Below are positions 60,538 through 64,000 of a DNA stretch of 64,000 bases, piece by piece. Both the position numbers and the translations under genes were made by a program. The notes beneath the pieces are model-generated. The model was not told the DNA's origin. It did no database searches and saw only the letters and a program-made list of their open reading frames with translations. Each line of letters starts with the position of its first letter. The stretch's first letter is position 1. This DNA is from Methanotrichaceae archaeon (GTDB lineage: Archaea; Halobacteriota; Methanosarcinia; Methanotrichales; Methanotrichaceae): contig JABLXE010000004.1 of the NCBI GenBank assembly GCA_013178225.1, positions 62,001 through 126,000 on the forward strand, given 5' to 3'.

Positions 60538-61159
60538 GTCCGACGCCGGGCGATTCTAGCCGTGGAAATGTGAAAGATCGTCTTATGTGTAATCCCTCAA
60601 TGGCCAGTTCACCAAAAAGACGCCTCCCACCAGAGAGCCCCGTACCTCGCTGACGGTCGCCTCAACCTCTTTCTCTCAATCCCTCCAGGTCATGGAATGT
60701 ATGGCAAGGGCTCTACTTATTCTCATCAAATCGCCGGAACCGGCAAGCCCTCAGGACTCTTTGGGCCTTCTGCTCTTGGAACTTGCGCTCGCGTTTCATT
60801 TTCCTGTCTCTTGCTTCGCTCATAATCCACCAGACATTGAGGGTCAATAAGAATCTTTTTGGCAATGATTTATTATGATAGAAGAGAAACGTCTAACCCA
60901 TGCCGGTTGTGTTGAGTCGGTCATTTCCAGAACTGCCACCAGCCCATTTCTCGATCTTCTCTTCGCCGGGCTTCAGAGCCGGCTGGCCGGCTCTTTTGGA
61001 GATTGATGGCGGTAGGATTAGGAGCAGCAAAAGCCGTTTCTATTGGGCCATGACTTTTCAGCCATGGAAATAGGCTTATCTTCAAGAACACATTTATTTT
61101 ATAGTTGTCAAGATGTTGGCCACAGGTTATATGTACTGCAGCCAAGAAATAAATATTAC
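60538..61159. other. Long intergenic region with a possible tiny gene
   Basis: Apart from the 36-residue frame at 60713-60823 this stretch has no convincing gene. The last 90 bases carry promoter-like sequence for the small secreted protein: TTTATTTTATAG (about 61088) and GAAATAAATATTACATG directly at its start. The middle part on the minus strand has short frames interrupted by stops. Confidence 0.35.
60713..60823 (-). CDS. Possible 36-residue basic protein
   Basis: The frame from ATG 60823 encodes a very basic, helical peptide (start MSEARDRKMKRERKFQEQKAQ, ending in a TAG). GGTGGATT lies directly upstream, a fair ribosome-binding site. The composition resembles small nucleic-acid or ribosome-associated proteins. 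No family is recognised and the gene could be spurious. Confidence 0.3.
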   Translation of the reverse strand: MSEARDRKMKRERKFQEQKAQRVLRACRFRRFDENK

Positions 61160-61381
61160 ATGAAACGCTTAATTGCAGTTGCGCTGGTTGCCATGCTTGT
61201 AGCAACGATGTTTGTCGGGGCAGCAAGTGCAGGCATACAAGAAGGTCCTGCACCTAATTCGGGCGACGGAGTTCCTGACGGTTCAGGAATGGACGACCCT
61301 CTTAATGAAAATCCTGGTGCAAATTCTCCGGGTCCCGCGCCTAATTCAGGCAATGGAGTCTCCGACGGCTCTGGATTTTAA
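61160..61381 (+). CDS. Small secreted repeat protein
   Basis: The 73-residue product has a signal peptide of about 24 residues (LIAVALVAMLVATMFVGAASA) and then two copies of GPAPNSG-D/N-GV-P/S-DGSG separated by a short Asp/Asn-rich segment; the second copy ends the protein. The mature peptide of 49 residues is acidic and without cysteine. Similar small archaeal proteins with this repeat are familiar to me but have no known function. TTTATTTTATAG and AAATAAATATTA upstream are AT-rich promoter elements. Confidence 0.65.
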   Translation: MKRLIAVALVAMLVATMFVGAASAGIQEGPAPNSGDGVPDGSGMDDPLNENPGANSPGPAPNSGNGVSDGSGF

Positions 61382-61460
61382 ATTTTTAGGCCACCCGCTA
61401 TTTATTATCTTTGCCGGACCTCACCCACACAACTATCATCGAAGAGCCAAAAAATAATTT

Positions 61461-61958
61461 TTAGGTTCCTTCAACTTCAAGCCCCGCCCTGAGCTTGGCG
61501 TAGGTCTCTCGCAGGTGCTCCGATATGACCCGGCTGTCAGCCAGCACCGGCATGAAGTTGGTGTCTCCGTTCCAGCGCGGCACCACATGCAGGTGGATGT
61601 GGTCTGCCACCCCTGCTCCGGCCACAAGACCCATATTAATCCCTAAGTTGAATCCGTCCGGCCTCATGGTCTTGGTTAGCAGCGCTACCGCCATATCGGC
61701 AAGCTCCATCATCTCCTGCCGTTCGGCATCCGACCAGCCGGAGAGCGTGGCCGTGTGACGGTAGGGCACGACCATCATGTGCCCGTTGTTGTACGGATAG
61801 GCGTTCATGATGATGAAATGGTGTTTTCCCCGAAAGAGTATCAGGTTCTCCTCATCTCGGTTCTCTGCCGGCTTGTCGCAGAATATGCAGCCTGCTGGCT
61901 TTTTGCTCAGTATGTAGTCGATCCTCCAAGGCGCCCACAAGTTCTCCATTTGCGTCAA
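61461..61958 (-). CDS. HIT-family hydrolase
   Basis: The 165-residue protein has a zinc-binding-like CIFCDKPAENRD start and the histidine triad HIHLHVVPRWNGD, plus NAYPYNNGHMMVVPYRH. These are features of the Ap4A phosphorylase/Fhit-like HIT group that cleaves dinucleoside polyphosphates. The start overlaps the stop of purN by 4 bases, so the two are translated together. Purine-nucleotide metabolism would link them. Confidence 0.92.
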   Translation of the reverse strand: MTQMENLWAPWRIDYILSKKPAGCIFCDKPAENRDEENLILFRGKHHFIIMNAYPYNNGHMMVVPYRHTATLSGWSDAERQEMMELADMAVALLTKTMRPDGFNLGINMGLVAGAGVADHIHLHVVPRWNGDTNFMPVLADSRVISEHLRETYAKLRAGLEVEGT

Positions 61959-62587
61959 TTCCCTCCGGCTTGATTCTTCTCGAACACCAGCTTTCTGCCA
62001 GCTATTTTCGGACGGCAGTCCAGATACATCCTGATGGCCTGAGGATAAGCCTCGAACTCAGCCTGCTGCACCCTGGCCTTCAGGCTGTCGTAGGTATCGT
62101 CTTCCCTGACCGGGACCGGGACCTGATGAATTATCGGGCCGTGGTCCACCTTTTCATCTACCAGGTGAACAGTGGTGCCGGTCCAGCGCACCCCGTAATC
62201 CAGCGCCTGCTGGAAGGCATTGATCCCGGGAAATGAGGGCAGCAGAGCCGGATGAATATTCAATATCCGGTTGTGGTAGTGCTTTACGAATTGAGGGGAC
62301 AGAATGCGCATGTATCCGGTGAGGACCACCAGGTCCACGCTTTCCTTATCCAGCAGTTCCATAAGAACGCGGTCGTACTCCTCCCGGGACAGACCGGACG
62401 GGTCGGCAAAAATAGACCTGATGCCGTATTCATCCGCAATCTTGAGGGCCCCGGCATCTCCCTGGTCCGCCAGCACCACCACTACTTCCGCTGGCAGGCT
62501 TCCGGAACGAGTGGCTTTTATGATGTGGCGAAGATTCTCACCCCTTCCCGAGGATACGACACCTATTCGAGCGGTTCCTTCCTTCAA
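61955..62587 (-). CDS. purN: Phosphoribosylglycinamide formyltransferase PurN
   Basis: The enzyme transfers a formyl group in step 3 of purine synthesis. The 210-residue protein has VVSSGRGENLRHII (in place of the common SGxGSNxQ), LTGYMRILSPQFV, the catalytic region NIHPALLPSFPG and HLVDEKVDHGPIIHQ with the Asp. The glycine-rich loop GRGENL is slightly unusual. It follows albA by 10 bases on the same strand and overlaps the HIT gene. Confidence 0.9.
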   Translation of the reverse strand: MKEGTARIGVVSSGRGENLRHIIKATRSGSLPAEVVVVLADQGDAGALKIADEYGIRSIFADPSGLSREEYDRVLMELLDKESVDLVVLTGYMRILSPQFVKHYHNRILNIHPALLPSFPGINAFQQALDYGVRWTGTTVHLVDEKVDHGPIIHQVPVPVREDDTYDSLKARVQQAEFEAYPQAIRMYLDCRPKIAGRKLVFEKNQAGGN

Positions 62588-62596
62588 CTGAAAAAC

Positions 62597-62866
62597 TCAC
62601 TTCCCAAGGGTAATTTCAATTGCCGATACGTTGGTCTCTCCCCGGTCGGTGTTGAGCGTCTCGGTCGAGATTCCGATGCCTTTCACGGTCACATCCGGCA
62701 GGAACCTGGACCTGGATACCTCAGCTACATCAACTGCTCGGGAGATGGCTCGACCTCTGGCCATTATCCTTACTTCCTTTGCGCCACTGTTGAACTGGGT
62801 AACCACCGCCAACACGTAGTTCATCACTGGTTTGTTGCCGACGAATACAACATCATCTTCTGCCAT
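62597..62866 (-). CDS. albA: Chromatin protein Alba
   Basis: Alba is a small dimeric DNA/RNA-binding protein that organises archaeal chromatin. The 89-residue protein has the start [17 protein letters not shown], then [26 protein letters not shown] and a C-terminal strand pair ending [10 protein letters not shown]. The lysine usually found near residue 16 in Sulfolobus Alba (KPVMNYV) is present. It heads the minus-strand set albA-purN-HIT, with a promoter-like AT-rich spacer at 62867-62932. Confidence 0.93.
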   Translation of the reverse strand: MAEDDVVFVGNKPVMNYVLAVVTQFNSGAKEVRIMARGRAISRAVDVAEVSRSRFLPDVTVKGIGISTETLNTDRGETNVSAIEITLGK

Positions 62867-62932
62867 TGGCTTATCACCTTGGAATTAAATTTGTACTAAT
62901 GTCTATTTCCTACATAAAGTTGCTGATGATGC

Positions 62933-63505
62933 TTACAAATATCTGCCTCGTGCTTTGATCTCGTCAACTCGCTTTAATACTGCTTCCGGAGCGGGGGCGG
63001 TCCGGGAGTAGCCGGCCTTGAAGGCCTCTACCAGCTCTTCGGCCCGGTCATGGGTGCTGTGAAGCGTCTGGAAGTACACATGGACATCGACTCCCTGGGC
63101 CTCAACCGAACTCTCGTAATATGACAGCCCGAAATCGATCAAGTATATCCGGTCCCCCTGCAGGATCATATTCGAAGTGGTGAGATCCCCGTGAACGATC
63201 CCGCCCCGGTGAAGACGTCCCACCATCTCGCCCACCCTCTCGGAAAGCTCAGGCGTGATCACGTCCTTGATCTTTGCCCCCGAGACGTACTCCATCTCCA
63301 GCTCGAAGCGGGAGATATCGCGGATGATGGGGGTGGGAACGCCGTGCTTCCTGGCCTCAGAGGTGATCTTAGCCTCCCGCAGAGTGCGCTCCTGTCTGAT
63401 GTGCTGGTCCAGTTCCGCCTGCCGGTAGCTCTTGGCCATGCGGTACTTCTTCACCGTGCCCTCGTAGAGCGTAATTGCCGCTTCGGCACCTCTGCCTATC
63501 TCCAT
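62933..63505 (-). CDS. bud32: KEOPS complex kinase/ATPase Bud32
   Basis: Bud32 is the small kinase-like subunit of the KEOPS complex that makes t6A37 in tRNA. The 190-residue protein has GRGAEAAI (G-loop), the catalytic VHGDLTTSNMIL and the metal-binding DFGLSYYE. In some archaea it is fused to Kae1; here it is a separate gene and Kae1 is not in the window. The start overlaps the end of the DUF1786 gene by 10 bases, indicating a joint transcript. Confidence 0.93.
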   Translation of the reverse strand: MEIGRGAEAAITLYEGTVKKYRMAKSYRQAELDQHIRQERTLREAKITSEARKHGVPTPIIRDISRFELEMEYVSGAKIKDVITPELSERVGEMVGRLHRGGIVHGDLTTSNMILQGDRIYLIDFGLSYYESSVEAQGVDVHVYFQTLHSTHDRAEELVEAFKAGYSRTAPAPEAVLKRVDEIKARGRYL

Positions 63506-64000
63506 AGATCCTCCTTCCTGGTCCAGGCCTCCAGCAGGCCGATGCAGCCGGTGATCATCATATCACCGCCAGGCGCAGCAGCGATAGCTTCCGGGAGTGC
63601 TCCGGACTCAATGAAGGTGTGCCTGCGCGGTCCTGTCACTACCACCGATCGTATCTCGTCCGGCGCCTCTTCAATGTAGGCTCCGTGGCCCCCATCCTCG
63701 AAGACCTCCGAATTTTCCAGGTCTCCGTGGCATAATTTGTCCACAAAGAGGCGCAGCTTTTCCGGCGTCAGCTGGCCGGTGTGGTGCTCGAAGAGTCCGG
63801 TAATCCGGTCCTCGCACAGGATCGATGCCACAGTATGGCCGTTTCCGAAGTTGATCACCATCGCCGGCTGCATGCAGCGCGGGTCCAGCGCGGCTCCGAA
63901 GATCGCTGCGGGCCCGGTGTCCATCAACAGGCCGGAGAGGTCCATCTCCCGCAGGTAATTGCAGCAGGAGATCATCCTGGTCATGGCCTGGGGAGGCGTT
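63496..64000 (-). CDS. DUF1786 family protein, 5' end cut by the window
   Basis: The frame stays open to the right edge, so the ATG at 63984 is probably internal. The visible 168 codons contain VINFGNGHTVASIL, GLFEHHTGQLTPEKL and EVFEDGGHGAYI, the DUF1786 pattern. These archaeal proteins are sometimes annotated as related to pyruvate formate-lyase activating enzyme, but the fold looks more like the ASKHA (actin-like ATPase) type. The function is unknown. It precedes bud32 with a 10-base overlap. Confidence 0.8.
   Translation of the reverse strand, partial: TPPQAMTRMISCCNYLREMDLSGLLMDTGPAAIFGAALDPRCMQPAMVINFGNGHTVASILCEDRITGLFEHHTGQLTPEKLRLFVDKLCHGDLENSEVFEDGGHGAYIEEAPDEIRSVVVTGPRRHTFIESGALPEAIAAAPGGDMMITGCIGLLEAWTRKEDLWR

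Noticed and set aside
60538-60712. Minus-strand fragment encoding VSEVRGSLVGGVFLVNW
   Set aside because: The frame is closed by stops on both sides with no start codon and is only about 30 codons long; it may be a remnant but cannot be supported.
1-64000. CRISPR arrays, rRNA and tRNA genes, prophage
   Set aside because: No regularly spaced short repeats, no tRNA T-loop signatures in spacers and no phage structural genes were found on reading both strands.

Overview
The window reads as a chromosomal segment of a methanogenic archaeon of the order Methanosarcinales, most plausibly a Methanothrix (Methanosaeta)-like organism. The archaeal assignment is firm: L7Ae, S28e and L24e ribosomal proteins, aIF5B, TFB, Gar1, Nep1, NOG1, DRG GTPase, Alba, LSm, Bud32, a two-subunit GMP synthetase, Sec61-beta and archaeosortase are all present. 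The methanogen assignment rests on formaldehyde-activating enzyme, two DUF1699 proteins, a MEDS-type sensor kinase, MptD, DUF1786 and the DHPS-related protein at the left edge. The genus is an inference from gene content and moderate-to-high GC.

Layout. 1-4.5 kb: end of a DHPS-related gene, an anchored surface protein, then the information-processing cluster rpl7ae-rps28e-rpl24e-ndk-infB. 4.7-12.3 kb: two membrane proteins of metal-homeostasis families (GDT1/UPF0016 and TerC), a zinc-ribbon/secreted pair, a beta-helix surface protein, Sec61-beta, an orphan HicB-like antitoxin, a DUF1699 protein and a PerM-like permease. 12.5-16 kb: a translationally coupled operon of an AAA ATPase, a PhnP-like metallo-beta-lactamase and a secreted transglutaminase-like protein. 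16-22.8 kb: Nep1, an EamA transporter, a solo IS200-type transposon, superoxide reductase, a candidate structured RNA and a divergent GAPDH-like protein. 23-29.9 kb: TFB/Gar1, NOG1, a second DUF1699 protein, a HemK2-type methyltransferase, and a Ku plus DNA ligase (NHEJ) operon divergent from a membrane-anchored PLD-type protein.

30.3-39 kb is one giant secreted protein of about 2,922 residues: 17 PKD/cadherin-like repeats, some nearly identical at DNA level, six SdrD-B-like domains, propeller-like repeats and a terminal Ig-like domain. 39-43.2 kb holds fae, the glutaminase subunit of GMP synthetase, a YkgJ cysteine-cluster protein, Thg1-like polymerase, a PRC-barrel protein, LSm and an iron-sulfur flavoprotein. 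43.2-48.5 kb holds a secreted curlin-like protein with exact 30-residue repeats, DRG GTPase, a DUF11-type secreted protein and the ATPase subunit of GMP synthetase. Three related intergenic modules (hairpin, pyrimidine box, TATA-like box, CATGTA tract at fixed spacing) lie in this stretch, each upstream of a plus-strand gene.

48.5-55 kb: a minus-strand operon of archaeosortase, phosphatidylserine/archaetidylserine decarboxylase, the matching synthase and MptD, beside a large secreted subtilisin. 55-64 kb: AMMECR1, a hybrid MEDS/PAS histidine kinase, a CDF transporter with a cysteine-rich tail, a UspA protein, a tiny secreted repeat protein, HIT, PurN, Alba, Bud32 and the 3' part of a DUF1786 gene cut by the window edge.

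The most interesting items are the three-copy intergenic module, the curlin-like amyloid candidate, the Ku-ligase-PLD locus, the GAPDH-like protein with a remodelled nucleotide-binding loop, the AAA/MBL/transglutaminase operon, and several genes whose conserved N-terminus extends past any ATG/GTG/TTG codon.
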